This document shows positions 14,201 to 28,000 of a stretch of 64,000 bases of DNA, piece after piece. Positions within the stretch are counted from its first letter, which is position 1; each line of letters opens with the position of its first letter. The notes under the pieces were generated by a model, which did not search any database, had not been told where the DNA came from, and was given only the letters and a program-made list of their open reading frames with translations. Source of the DNA: Alviniconcha marisindica (lineage: Eukaryota > Mollusca > Gastropoda > Provannidae); contig JABMCL010001037.1 in the NCBI GenBank assembly GCA_018857735.1, positions 171,001-235,000 on the forward strand. Reading direction: 5' to 3'. Position numbers and translations under genes: made by a program.

Positions 14201-17200
14201 GACAGCTAACCAGAAAAGGAAGGTGTGATAACTAACCAGCGAGGGCAGGTGCAAAACCTATCCAAAACAGGTGGGATAACTAACCACCTCACACAGGTCT
14301 GATAGGTAACCAGAGAAGGCTGGCAATACACCTAACCAGCTAAAACGTGTGCGACAAATAACCAGCTAAAGTGGGCGTACAATTTGAGTTTTTTAACCAG
14401 CGAAAGTGGGTGTACAATCTGAGAGTTTGGTGACACGATCCTCGAGTTTGGTGACACAATCGATGACAGGAGTCCGAAAAAGCTTGGACTAAATTGCTTC
14501 AAAGCGGACAACATGCACTCCCCTTGACCATACCTGAACCCTTCATCTCACAGCCTGGTATTTTGTTGAATCTTTGGTGCTTTGAACACTGTAACATGTC
14601 TACCGGGACTATTCAGTTTACTGGAGCAGTGAGAACAAGGAGGATGTTACTCCTGAAAACTCTACTCAATCCAAAATCGGTCCGACAGCACTGACTCCTA
14701 GAAACAATCCAAGCCCATGTTTTTCACTAACAAACAACTTTTTCAGCAATGCTGCTTCTGCAAAGAATTGTCTGACAGCGGTGACACCTGGGACCACTTG
14801 AAACCATTGTCTCACCAACGCAAATGAGTTTCACAGCTATACAAACTATCTCAGGAATGGAGTCTCTACCATACAAACATCATCGCTGAATTGCCAACAT
14901 CCACCAAAGAAGAGCAGTCATGTACAATATGACAAAGTGGGAAGGGGAAAAACACACACACATACATGCGCAAACCACATAGAAAAAAGTGCGGCACAAA
15001 CCTGGGAGGAGTATATATACCTCCATACACTTGAAACACAATGTCACTGCCACAAACATTTTCTTAAAAATGCAGTCTTTTACACTGAGAATGGAATGCA
15101 GAAAAATGTAACAAAGATACTATCATTGACCAAAACCCCCAAATCCAGCCAGAATATAGACACACCTGAACTCTGTACAAAACAAACCATAATCCAGCTG
15201 ATACAGTGATGTGAAAACCTCATGTGAAATATACACATCCATGAGCTGTCATTTCCCCGTTTTCTTTTGTGCAGCTTATACATTGCAGGTCAGACCAAAA
15301 ATACAGCTGGCAGACAGCATCAAAGAAGGACCAGAAGTTTCTGTATAGTCATAATGATGCAGCTGTTGCGATGAGAATATTGGTATAAAAATAACAAACG
15401 CTTTAGGGTAAAGAGTAACAAAAAGTAGTTTTTCTTAAAAGCTTACCACAAGTGATTCACAAAGAAGGGTATGTAACACAAAGAATACAGCATGAAATAG
15501 AAGATACAATAAAGCGGGGAAAAAAGAAAAGAAAAAAATAACTAAGTAGCAAATGAAAAGAGAGAAGAAACAAAAAACTGAAAGAAAGAAAGAAAAAAAA
15601 CTCTAAGGGGAAATGAAGGAAAGCAGAGCGAAACAGAGCGTGAAATGGTCAAAAAGCATCCCAAAATACTGTTCCAGATTCTGAACATGTGTAGAGTGAC
15701 AAGGAACATTACCCTCTGGAACACCCAAAAAACTAAGTATGAATAAAAAATTAAAAAATCAATTTTTTTAAAGACAAAAGCAAAAGCAATGGAAAAGTGA
15801 GAGGGAAAAAGAAAAGAAAAAAATATTTTCCAACTGAAGCAATAAAAAAGAAATGCCCCCCCCCCCCCCGAAAAAAAAGTACCATGTACAAAATAACCAA
15901 CGAAGCGATTCGATTCGTCATACAAAAAAGAAGTAAAAAAAAAAAAAAAGGAAGGTTGCGACAGGCGGTGACCTTCAACCCTGAATCAGGCTGAGGTATT
16001 AAGGGGAAAGGTCAGGCAGCGTTGGCGGAAACGGGTCAGAAATACTTGAAGTCACCTCCTCTCCGCGATGCTTTTTTCTCAGGCAGGGATGGTGGTGCTG
16101 TCTGTTCTGCAGCTGCTATCATTGAACTGGCCAGGTCCTGTAGAAAATACACACACAAAAAACCCAGGGAATGATTTTGTCAGCAAGATTATTTACATGC
16201 ACAGAAGGTAACCGAAAATTATTTTCTCCTCCCTTAGAGAATTCTGTACATACAAAAAAAAGACCATTAACCCCTCTGCTCTCTGCTTGGCATTGTGGGA
16301 CAAAAATCGGGTTCGGTTCCTGGAGGGACTGACGCACCCAACAGGCTCTTTATGAGGGGAGTACAACTTTCTGTCTCTCCAATTTTTTTTCCTGTCAATT
16401 TTACTCTGTTTAAGGTTTTCAAGATCTAAATATAATGCCTCTACAATTAACAACTTGCTTGTTTTTTCTACACTTCGACCTACAAAAAACAAAAAAACAA
16501 TTTGGGAACAATAAGACCATGGGAACAATCTATTCCTGGAAGATGTTCAACATCCTGCACCTTTACTCTCTGGTAATATCAACAAACACTAATTTTTAAT
16601 GTTAACTATTGAAACTGAATGGTACCTCAAGCTGATGTCATCAGGTAAACATTTGTACAGGTAAATTGCTCCAGGTGGGGTGTATTTGGGGGGATGGCAA
16701 CCAAAAAACACACCTGCCTATCCCACTGTCTGAGGTGTGTGTGTGCAAAAGAGATCCATATTTTCTGACAAAAGCTGAATTCAAGTCTTTACCTTGTACA
16801 CCCAAATGGAACAGAAACAATTTGCAAACTCCTAAAATTTGACAGGAACATGCAGATCATACATCATGCAATGCAAGCTATGTCTATAACAGCTTGCCTC
16901 TCATTCAACGAAGAGCTGATACACAGTGGGGAAAAATAGGCCCACCTGAAATGTCATCATCAGCAAAAGAAGAAGAAGAAAAAGAAAAAAGAGACCCCCC
17001 AAAAAACAAAAAAACAAAAAACAAACAAACACCCCCCCCCCCAAAAAAAAAAAAAACAACCTTATTTTGTACATCACTAGCAGCCATTTGTCAACACCAG
17101 TCAACATTTAGTCCTCAGACAGACTGCAATGTGAAGTCCCCCCCCCATCCCCCCACCCACAACAAAAAACACAACAAACAAAACAAAACAAAACAAAACC

Positions 17201-18958
17201 ACCAGTCCACAATACTCAGCATAGCAAACCAGTTGATCAGCAGCACCTCAACCAAACAAGTCCGACAAATATTTCAGGAGTTAAATGACAAAAGCGTCCA
17301 CAGAGTACACAAACGAACATCACCTTCCACTGAAAGCTCTCCCAAAGTTAGATGCAGACCAAAACCCTGGGCAACCCAAACCCACATGCATACATGTACC
17401 AAACTGCTATCAAAGAGTAGCACATCTGTGTCTCGCCCACTTTGCCCGATTGATTTACGCTATGCAGTGTCCCAGGGGACCATGCCCGTGTCTTGCGGAA
17501 GAATCTGCAACCGCCAAACCCATGTCACAGAGCTGGACCCTTCACTCTTTCAAGGCTTTCCGCGTCTTAAGACGCGGGAATTAGCAGTACACTGGGCGAT
17601 GATCCGCGTCTTCAGATGTGGTAAGAATGAAAGATTTTTAATGGTCTGAGTGACTTTTGCATTGGTGGGAGACAATTATATTACGCTAACTGCATCAATT
17701 TCGGATACTTTCAGTAATCCCCCTTAGTCCAGTCGAGTGTTCCTTTATCTGTTTTGGCGTCTGTAACACGTGTGTCAAACTGACGAAAGTTGTCCGTTTC
17801 AAAATGGCGGCATGCAGAGTGAACATGCGTTACTCAGTGAGGGAAACTGTGGAATTAGTACTGAATGAGGGCTCGGATCCAGAAGATTTTTCTGACAGTG
17901 GTTCTGAAGAGAACATTGCTGATTCTGGTGAGGAGTTTGTGCCAGCAGATCTTGAGGCGGACTCAAGTGACAGCAATAATGACATCTTCATTTTCATCAT
18001 TGGGATCCATGCAACCAGTAGAATAAAACTTCCTTCTTTTAAAAAAACTGTGTTTGGATAGTTCCTGCTTTGCTGTTGCGACAGAGAACAGTATGTGATA
18101 TTACTCTATGGATTATTTATCTAACAAGTACACATCCTAAGCTTTCTAAAAATGTATATGTTTATTGTATTATTCCTAGTAGTTTATTCACTATGATTTG
18201 TTTTAAACGGGCAAAAACAGTGTGTCTACAGGAGCCGAGAGCATCATTTTAGGGCATCTTGAGTGACTTAAATACCACCTGCATTGCACATGCTTACTTA
18301 GTGGCTAGCCAATGGACTAGGGTACAAATCCTGCTTTCGGAAAAATGCCCTGGCAAAATTTCTGCAGAAATTCTGTTGTCAGTAATTAATCAGTAGGTTG
18401 GAAAAGGGGAGAGAGAAAAAGAAAAAGATAAAAAAGGTGGCTATTTTAACTATTTTCTTTCCAAGCACTTCTCCCCCCACCCCTCCCCATCAAGATGGCT
18501 CCTGCCCCTTACATCATTCATAAAAAGTGACAACAGCTTGAACAGCAAAAGGAAAACAAATCCATGCAGAACCAAAGGGGCTCTGCTGCATCAGCATCCT
18601 CCTGTTCAGTGTGTGGCCAAACTGGCAAGGCAAGGACACAAACAAAAGTGCACTCCTTACACACATGCATACGCAAGCACAGACACGATCCACCACCTGT
18701 TAAAGAAGGGTACAGACTGCATGTACTAAGTAGAAAACACAACGAGTTAGACACCAGCATGAACAACACCCACAGATATAACATCTGCATACAGTTTCTG
18801 GCCATCTGTCAGTATCAGTATCAGCATTTATCACAATATTTCAATTAAAAAAAAAAAAAACAAAAAAAAATGCAGTAGAACATCTAATGGGTGGTAATGT
18901 AGGACAAAGACTAAGACGTTGACAAGGAATGAAAACTGCTTCCGGACCATTTCAACTA

Positions 18959-19012
<54 letters not shown>

Positions 19013-22000
19013 TATATATATATTACAAGCAATGAAGTGTTAAGAAGGAAATCAAGGGTAAACCATTAACCCACGCGCTGCGGACTACAGGCATGCTGTG
19101 AGAACTGCTCTGGATATTCAGCTGGCTAGTTACACACATTCACAAAATAAACTGACAACCTAAAGAGCTGTTCACATTTAACAACTCTGCACCAACATAG
19201 GTAACTGTTAACTGGATCAGTCAAAACTGGTGGGAAAACTGTATCAACAGTTGGGACTGTGAGAAAACGGTTGGGAAAAACATAGTTGTGGGATAATTGG
19301 CAACATTTGGAACAGTGATAAAATACTCATGATAAAATAGCCAGGACAGAGAGAACATAGTTGTGACTAAAATAAAATAGATGGGACAGTGAGAAAACAG
19401 TTGGGATGGTGAAAAAATAGTTGGGACAGTGTGAAAACAGTTTAGAACAGTATGTTTGTTTAAAAAAAAAAAATATAAAAAAATATGGGACCCTGAGAAA
19501 AAGTCTGGACAGTGTTAAAATACTTGTGAAACACAACAACAATGGGACAAGCTGGTGCAAAGCAGGCAGTGTGAACAACACTTAAGTTTGGCGCTAACAA
19601 GGCGACCGTCGGCTGACTGAAACAAGAGAACGACTGGAACGGAATATTTACCCTCCACTGTACACCACCTAGCAATATGTTTCAGCGGTAACCGCCCATC
19701 TGTGGAGGCAAAAGGCACAAAGCAAAGGTATCAAATCAGGGAAAACAAAGGGATGGCTTGGGATGAAAATTCACATGTGGACAGCCTGCAAAGCTTACTG
19801 TTCAAGTAATAAAAGAGGGAAAATATTACAAGTACGTAAGATATATGCATACACACGCACACACACACACACTCAATAGAAACACAGACACACAAACACA
19901 AAAAATAAATTAATCAGCTTGAAAAGTCCCCCCCCCCCCACCCCACCATCACCATAAGTCTCCTCCCTTTATAACAGCAAACGGAAACTTTAGGTGAGCT
20001 AATGCCCATTTATCAAGATATTTGTCTTCTCCTTGATATATTTAACAAAGGCTCTGACCTTGCAAGGTACGGAAACAACAGATTCCATTCACAAACGGTC
20101 TTTCTTTTCTTCACTAAAAATATTTGCCCATCTATGTCCAAGGTTTTAAAATTACTGGGCAAAACATCCACAGGTATGGCAACACTGACACACACATGTG
20201 CAAACTGGGCACAGCGTGGTTTTGTTCCAACTTCATCCATTTTGGAGACAATGGAAGACTGAATAGGAGTGTGAAGTGCTGTCACAGCCATGTGTCATTC
20301 ATCAATAACCTAAGTTACAGCAACTACTATGACTGTTGTTGATCAATAACCTCAGTTACAGCAACCAGTGCGACTGTCGTCCATCAATAACCTAAGTAAC
20401 AGCAACCAATACCACTGTCGTTCACCAATAACCTAAGTTACAGCAACCAGTACCACTGTCGTCACCAATAACCCAAGTGACAGCAACCAGTACCACTGTC
20501 GTCACCAATAACCCAAGTGACAGCAACCAGTACCACTGTCGTCACCAAGAACCTAAGTTACAGCAACCAGTACCACTGTCGTCACCAATAACCTAAGTTA
20601 CAGCAACCAGTACCAGGGTGAGTGTGAGAGAAACATGTAAACAGTTACAGAAGTGGAAGCTATATGACACACCCATAACTGAGTGCATATTTGCATATAT
20701 CAGGTCTACAGTCACCAACACTGGTACATCAGCCATAACTGAGTGCATATTTGCATATATCGGGTCTACAGTCACCAACACTGGTACATCAGCCATAACT
20801 GAGTGCATATTTGCATATATTGGATCTACAGTCACCAACACTGGTACATCAGCCATAACTGAGTGCATATTTGCATATATCAGGTCTACAGTCACCAACA
20901 CTGGTACATCAGCCATAACTGAGTGCATATTTGCATATATCGGGTCTACAGTCACCAACACTGGTACATCAGCCATAACTGAGTGCATATTTGCATATAT
21001 CAGGTCTACAGTCACCAACACTGGTACAGCAGCCATAACTGAGTGCATATTTGCATATATCGGGTCTACAGTCACCAACACTGGTACATCAGCCATACTC
21101 GGGCTTCCCCTTTGGTCAGTGTTAACGGGTCAGGTATGCAAGACCACTGGTGCAGCGGAGGACCCAATAATTATCTTTTCTTCTGTATGCCTGAACTGAA
21201 CAACAAATGTGAGACCCAATACAATGTTTCCTTCTGTGAACATGAGGGAATTAACTGTTCTCTTTCTGCTAATAGATGTAAGCCCCAATGCACTGTTTTC
21301 CTCTGTATATTATACACCTGTAGGCATTAAATGTACACTTTGCAGTAATATCAACAGCTGTGAAGAGATAGGCAGATAATTGCTTCTTGATGCACAGTCA
21401 ACCATGAAGGTCATCAGGGCAAAGGCAGATTTCATACTTGGAATGCACATGCATATATATATATATATATACACACACGCATGGGCCTTGGGGGGTCATA
21501 TATATATACCTGCACATACCGCAGTATTGATTTCCACAGCTGGCTATACATCAGTAGAACCATTGTTAAGGTGTAAAGCAACACCCACTGCAGAGAATCT
21601 CGTTTCAATCTCACTCACTAGCGTGACGCAGTATGCACATGTGCACACGTTTCTGTGCGTCTCGGTGACCGTTTCGATATGACAGAAAATGCCTTTTTTT
21701 TGCGTGCATTTATATCCCTCAAATCACAATTTCAACTACATCATCATTCTCAGTGAGCTTTAATGGACATCATGTGATGTCAAAAATTACCCCCAACCTT
21801 GGACTTGTCCTTTAAAAAGTAGTGATTGTGACACCCCTAGGCAGTTTCTCTGCGATCAAGCTCCACAGTGTGACCATCCCCAGGCTCAGTTCATCACACA
21901 AAGCGGTGCGTATGACTTCACCATAAAAGGAAACTGGTCTCAGTGTCACAAAAACACAGACACACAGTATGCACATTTTCAGGAAACCCCCATTGTCAAG

Positions 22001-25000
22001 CCACAAAATGACACTTAAACAACAGATAAACAGTTTAAAATGTTGAAAAATGAGAGAAAAATTGAACTTGTTTTGGTTGAGTTTTTGTCGCTTGTTTAGT
22101 GCTTGGAAGATTGTTGGCATCAATTTTTTCTCTCTCATTTTTCATCGTTATTAACTGTTTATTTGTTGTTTAAGTGTCATTTTGTGGCTTGACAAAGGAG
22201 ATTTCCCCCCAAAATGTGCATACTGTCTGTCAGTGTCAAAAGAAATAAGTGTTCGTTTGAATCTTTTTGTGTTTGAATCTTGTGGTAGAATGCTAGCAGT
22301 CATTCTATTTCAGAATTTTAATTTAAAATTTTTTTTTTAACCACTTTAGTTGTCTCAGAAAACAGCCATCCTGAAACTGGTTTTAAAACAAACTTCCTTT
22401 GGATGAAAATAGAGAACTATGCATTGTGCTGATGTTTTAGTCAGACAAAATACAATGGTTAGTCAAAGATAAATAAGTTTTCTGAAGCACTTGATGTAGA
22501 CTTTTAAGGGATGATGACAATGAGCATAAAGCTGATGGCTCAGACAATGGATGGGTGCTCAATTCTGAACAAACTGTTGAGGAGAGTGAAACTGTGTCAA
22601 GAGAGTGATGGCAATGCTACAAACTGTCAAAATGTGAGCATTTTTACTGTAAAAAAAATCCCAAAAGGCAACATAGTCTTTCTACAGTTTGATGAGCAAA
22701 TCAAACGGCCAACAGTCAAAACTGTGGAGCGGGGTGTTGCCAGGAGGTTCCACTGTGTCTGGTGCTAAAGAGCTGTTCCTGGAAAGTCAACCTTGCTCAC
22801 ACACCAACAGTCTGGGTGTGTGTGACCACAGGGGTGTTACACTTTCCCATTGCACCTTTACACGATGCCTGGCTTGACAGACCTTTCCACAGTGCCTGGC
22901 TTGACAGACCTTTACACAATGCTTGGATCGACAGACCTTTACACAATGCCTGGCTTGACAGACCATTACACAATGCTTGGACTGACAGACCTTTACACAA
23001 TGCCTGGTTTGACAGACCTTTACACAATGCCTAGCTTGACAGACCTTTACACAATGCTTGGCTTGACAGACCTTTACACAATGCCTGGCTTGACAGACCA
23101 TTACACAATGCCTGGATTGATAGACCTTTACACAATGCCTTTACACAATGCTCAGATTGACAGACCTTTACACACTGTGTGGCTTTTCTTCACCCACAAC
23201 CGCCAACCCTAGCATGTTGCTGACATGATCATGAAAACTGTTCTCTTTATGAAGCGAAACGCGTCATCTCATCACGACATCGTTTCAAGAAGGAGAAAGA
23301 CCTTGGTGGTTACCATGCAAATTGTTCACAGTGTACGCAGAGAATTATGTGAAGCTGACTGTACACACCACTATCACAGGCACATGAATACATGTTACAC
23401 CATACTCCAGCCCTTACAGACTAAGTCACCTTGAACAGCAGATCATCGCCACAGGCGCTGAAATTAGGAACATTGGACTTATAAAATCATTTCCCTGAAG
23501 TTGTCATCTTGCCCAGCGTGAAATCCCCATACATGGGGGACAAACATCTACAGCATGTGAGGGAAAGAGTACATGCACAAACAGGAAACACTATCTTTAA
23601 CAGTGGACATACTGGGATTCCAAAGCTAGAATTAACGGCAATGCCTAAATTATACTCTCACTTAATAATTACACATGTGTGCCCACAAACAGAGAAATGA
23701 TCAAATAATAAATAAATGAACGAAGGAAAAAACAAAAACAATACAAAACATACCCCCCCCCCCAACCCTCCCCACAAGAAAGACAGAACATGAACACAGA
23801 AAGAAAAAAAAAGAAAAAAAAATGAGAAGGCAGATGACCCAAAATGGTCAAACTCGTCACTGCAGAAAAAAAATATTATAGTTAACACACATCACCCCCT
23901 TTTCCTGTGAAACCACGCAACAGCAAAACGCAAAAATTAGTTCCAAAATAAAACCAAAAAATAAAAATAAAGCAAAGAAGGAAAATCCCTTTAAAAAAAC
24001 AGAATGAACACCCACGCATCATAAATGGACACAGCAGAGAACAGGTGCAACTCAAACCCAGATCAATCCCATTGAACTGCAGTGAATCAAGCTATAGATC
24101 ATGACAAGTCCCACCCCCCCCCTTTTTTTTTTCTTCCTTCCTCTTGCTGGCTTTTGCTGGCCCTCTTACTGTTGTTGCTTATGCTGCACCTGTACCCCCC
24201 AAAACAGACAACTGTCGCAGTGCAGACACCAAAGTGGTGTAAACTGTGAGTCACCCAATGCTTTGCACAGGCAGGAAAATCTGCAGTTTATTTTCCAAGC
24301 GCTTAAGTAACACACTATCCCCAAATTTGCTCCCCCCCCCCCCCCACGCCCAATTTTATTTTGTTTAGCTTTTTATTTTATTTTTATCCAGTAAGTCTGT
24401 TTGTTATTATCAGTTTAAATGATTTGGATGTTGCTCTGATGTGTTTATTTTACATTTAAAAAAAATAAAATAAATGAGCCTTAGTAGTTAACTGAATTGC
24501 CCTGTGAGAGATGATTAAAGTATACTGACTTGACTTGACTTATAAAAACAAAACAAACAACAACAGACCATTATAAACCAGTTTGATTCACAGCAGTTTC
24601 TGCATCAGTCACACAACAGGGTGAAGGTGAATTTTTTAAAATATATTAAAAAAATTTTTTTGAAGATGTTACAAGCGTTTAGTCCTTTTGTTAAATTAAA
24701 GAGATAAAAGCGGAATACTGACCCTGCTGTTGTCAGCAGTGTTGGTGACCTCCTTGAGGATGGTGTATGGGCAGTAACCGGACTCGCCTTTGTAGTTACG
24801 CACCTTCCACCAGTTCCGACTGTTGTCTACCACCTGCACAGCAAAACACAGGCCCCAGGATCAGACACCCAAATACGCCAAGGAAGAACAGAGAACAATA
24901 ACGACTGGAAAACTGCAGGAAACGAACGGGCAGAAGAAGGAGAGGAGAGAAATCTTGCAGCAACACTAAACACGACAATAGTCAACTCTACGGATTTTGA

Positions 25001-28000
25001 AATGGCATGTTCACAGGTGTTCATATTTGGAACATTTTTTCCTTCTTGTTTTCTCCTCTTTCAAACTATTACATCAAAATTCTTGTCTATGACCGCAGTG
25101 AGTAACTGTTTATAAAAAAAAAACCCCGCTGAACCCATCCTCGTACATCATATCAAGCCATGACCTGGTTCACAGCAAGCTTGATAAAACAGAACTAATG
25201 CCCTCCACCCTTCTCCCAACCATGACCATCCACAGGCAACACAGGAAAAAATGAAAAAATGTCAACTGCGCTTACTAAAAACAGGCTTCAAATCTAAAAT
25301 CATACTAGTTAACACACAGACAATTTTGAACCAAATATCAATTGCACTGTGTGAGGATAGTGCTGGAAGTGTGTGAAGACAGGCTGGAAGTGTGTGAAGA
25401 CAGGCTGGAAGTGTGTGAAGACAGGCTGGAATGGAAGTGTATGAAGACAGGCTGGAAGTGTGTGAAGAAGTGTGTGAAGACAGGCCGGAATGGAAGTGTG
25501 TGAAGAAGTGTGTGAAGACAGGCTGGAAGTGTGTGAAGAAGTGAGTGAAGACAGGTTAGAAGTGTGTGAAGAAGTGTGTGAAGACAGGCTGGAAGTGTGT
25601 GAAGACAGGCTTGAAGTATGTCTGCTATCATGACTATATTGAACAAAACATCAAATACAATGAATTAAAAGAAGCTAGAAGTACAAGTCTACCACCATGA
25701 CCATATACAAGACAATCTTTGGGCAAAATGTCCACTGCCCTGGGCAGAAAAACCCAACCTGTCCTTCACAGCTCTTGGTTGATGATTGCTCACCTGTAAG
25801 TAATCTCCCTTGTTCACAGTCAACTCCTTCTGGTTCTTGCCTTGTCTGTCGTGCAGGACCTCGTACACCCTGCAAACAATCCACCCCAGCCTCTGTTTGT
25901 TTTTTTACTGTGCAATGTGTGACGATGACACTGTCATTTTGTTATACAAACATTTACAACAATGAGAGCTCAGCGTACCACACTGTCGTTCGTCTTAATG
26001 CAGTTCTTTAGATGAGAATATACACTGAGGTCACTCTGTGTCTATATCATGCAAAAATGTTCACACCGTTGCTCACTTTAATGCAGTTCTCTAGATGGGA
26101 ATACAAACTGAAGTCGCCCTGTGTCTACATCATGCAAAAAGTTCATGTGTGCACATTAAAGATGCTATAGCTCTGTAGCAGTACTGGTGGATCATGTAAA
26201 CACTAAAACAACCCAGCATGTACTCAAACATATGACAATAAGAGTCAAATCGTAGACTGGGGACCATTATAATATAGAAGTTAGTCAAGTCCACCTAGGC
26301 TTGATCGATACTGGCCCCAAATCCTCTCTGGCCTCCTGTTGCTCCAGCTCACCCGGGTGTAACAGGGGTACCTGAGGGCCCTTTGGCAAAAGATACCACG
26401 CCATATCTACACCTGGCTCATGCCCAGAGGAAGGAAAAAGAGAATCCAATGGAAAGAGTACCCAAGGGCTCCTTTGGAGAAGAGATGCAATTATACACCA
26501 GCATCACATCTAGGAGAGGTACAGCCCTCACCCCAAAATGCCAATGAACCTGGGTTACAATTAAGCCCCCTTTGTAGCTTGAGAAAGGATTTCAAGTTGG
26601 GGAATTTTTCCAAACCATGACCAGAAACTAAACTTTCCCGAAACTTTCCCGGCCTGAAAAAAGACGTCTCAGTTTTTAAACTAAAAAAAATAAAATGTAA
26701 AGGCCTTTTTTTTAAAGACCCAATTTTAAAGACTACTGTTGTTCTGATGATCATTTTTATATTTCTCTTGCTCTTCAACAGACCCAGTGCACTCTTGTTG
26801 TACGCGATTCCCAGTGACTAGCCTTTTATAGCACTTTTTTTTGAATAACCGTCAAAGTGGCGTACCTACAGCGCTATCTGGACCTACAGCGCCATCTGGT
26901 TGTTTCATGGCCGGTGCCATGTGAAACTGCTACTGTCTTGGCACAAGTTCTGTGTCCACCATGCAACCATACATCAGTTTACGATGTCACTTCATGCAAA
27001 AGCCACACAGGTAGGGTGCGTGCGCGTTGAGCCCTAACCTGCCATCTGCGCTTTTGGCAGAATGACCCTGATCTTTCACACGCTACTGCGGTAACACGGG
27101 GGTGGAATGGCTACCGAAATCAGAGTCAGCACAGAAAGCTGACCCTGGAGAAGAAACTTTCTCCCATCACTCCTGCCAAGACTCGAACCCACGACTTATC
27201 GACTGCATGTCCACCACTCCATCACTGTGCAAACCCTGTTTTAAAAGCGGGGTTCCACTGAGCTGCTGTCCTTAACTCTGCGCCATCACTGCCACTTACG
27301 AGGCTCCTGTCCTCCTCAGCTCCTCCAGGTAGGCGGTGTTGTCATCCAGGGGGCGCTGCTGCATCATGGGCTGACTGACGGGCGCTGGAGGCTGCGGCTC
27401 AGGCACTCTTGGTGTGTTGTGGGCACGGTGATTTCTGAGGAACAAAAGACTGCTCATCAGTGCTGAAAGAAAGAAATCTAATACAGCGAGAACAAAACAA
27501 AGTCAATAGCATTTCTGAACTGATAAGTCCGTTCAAACATCAGAGCAGTGTGTGTGTGTGTGTGTGTGTGTGTGCGCACGCATGTGTGCTTGTGAGTAAA
27601 TTATGTAAATTACTAGTTTGCTTATTATGTAACTTTTGTATTTTCAATAACTGTTCTTTGAGTTTTAAAACATACAATACGTGCTATTGCGTACTGTGAT
27701 GTGGTCAATGTTCAGCCACGTTTTAATTTCTCTGATGAGATAATAAAGTAATCTTGAATCTTGAATGTATAGCATGAATGTTTCTTCTGATGAATGCAAA
27801 ATCATTTGTCATTCCAGTATTGGGAGTTGGAAGATGTACATTTCAGTTGAGACACAAACCAGCAGAAATACAGCTCAATATGTTTGAGTGCAAAAGCTAA
27901 AACCTGGGATACATTTATCATACAAACAGACACAGAGTGTTTTTTTTTAAACATTCAATCACAAAATATTAAACACTTTCAAGATATAGGAATCATGTTT

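Noticed and set aside
19620..19710. Possible EPS8 cassette exon ([15 protein letters not shown]) behind a strong acceptor, tgcctccacag
   Set aside because: It needs an incoming one-base phase that the SH3 exon does not provide, its donor (GTAAAT) is ordinary, and it resembles no EPS8 segment.
20013..20291. 92-codon minus frame of mixed composition
   Set aside because: Looks less repetitive than others but has no EPS8 similarity, and no splice borders of matching phase.
20593..21199. 167- and 193-codon frames on opposite strands
   Set aside because: A 60-bp repeat, a multiple of three, is open on both strands; no splice or start context.
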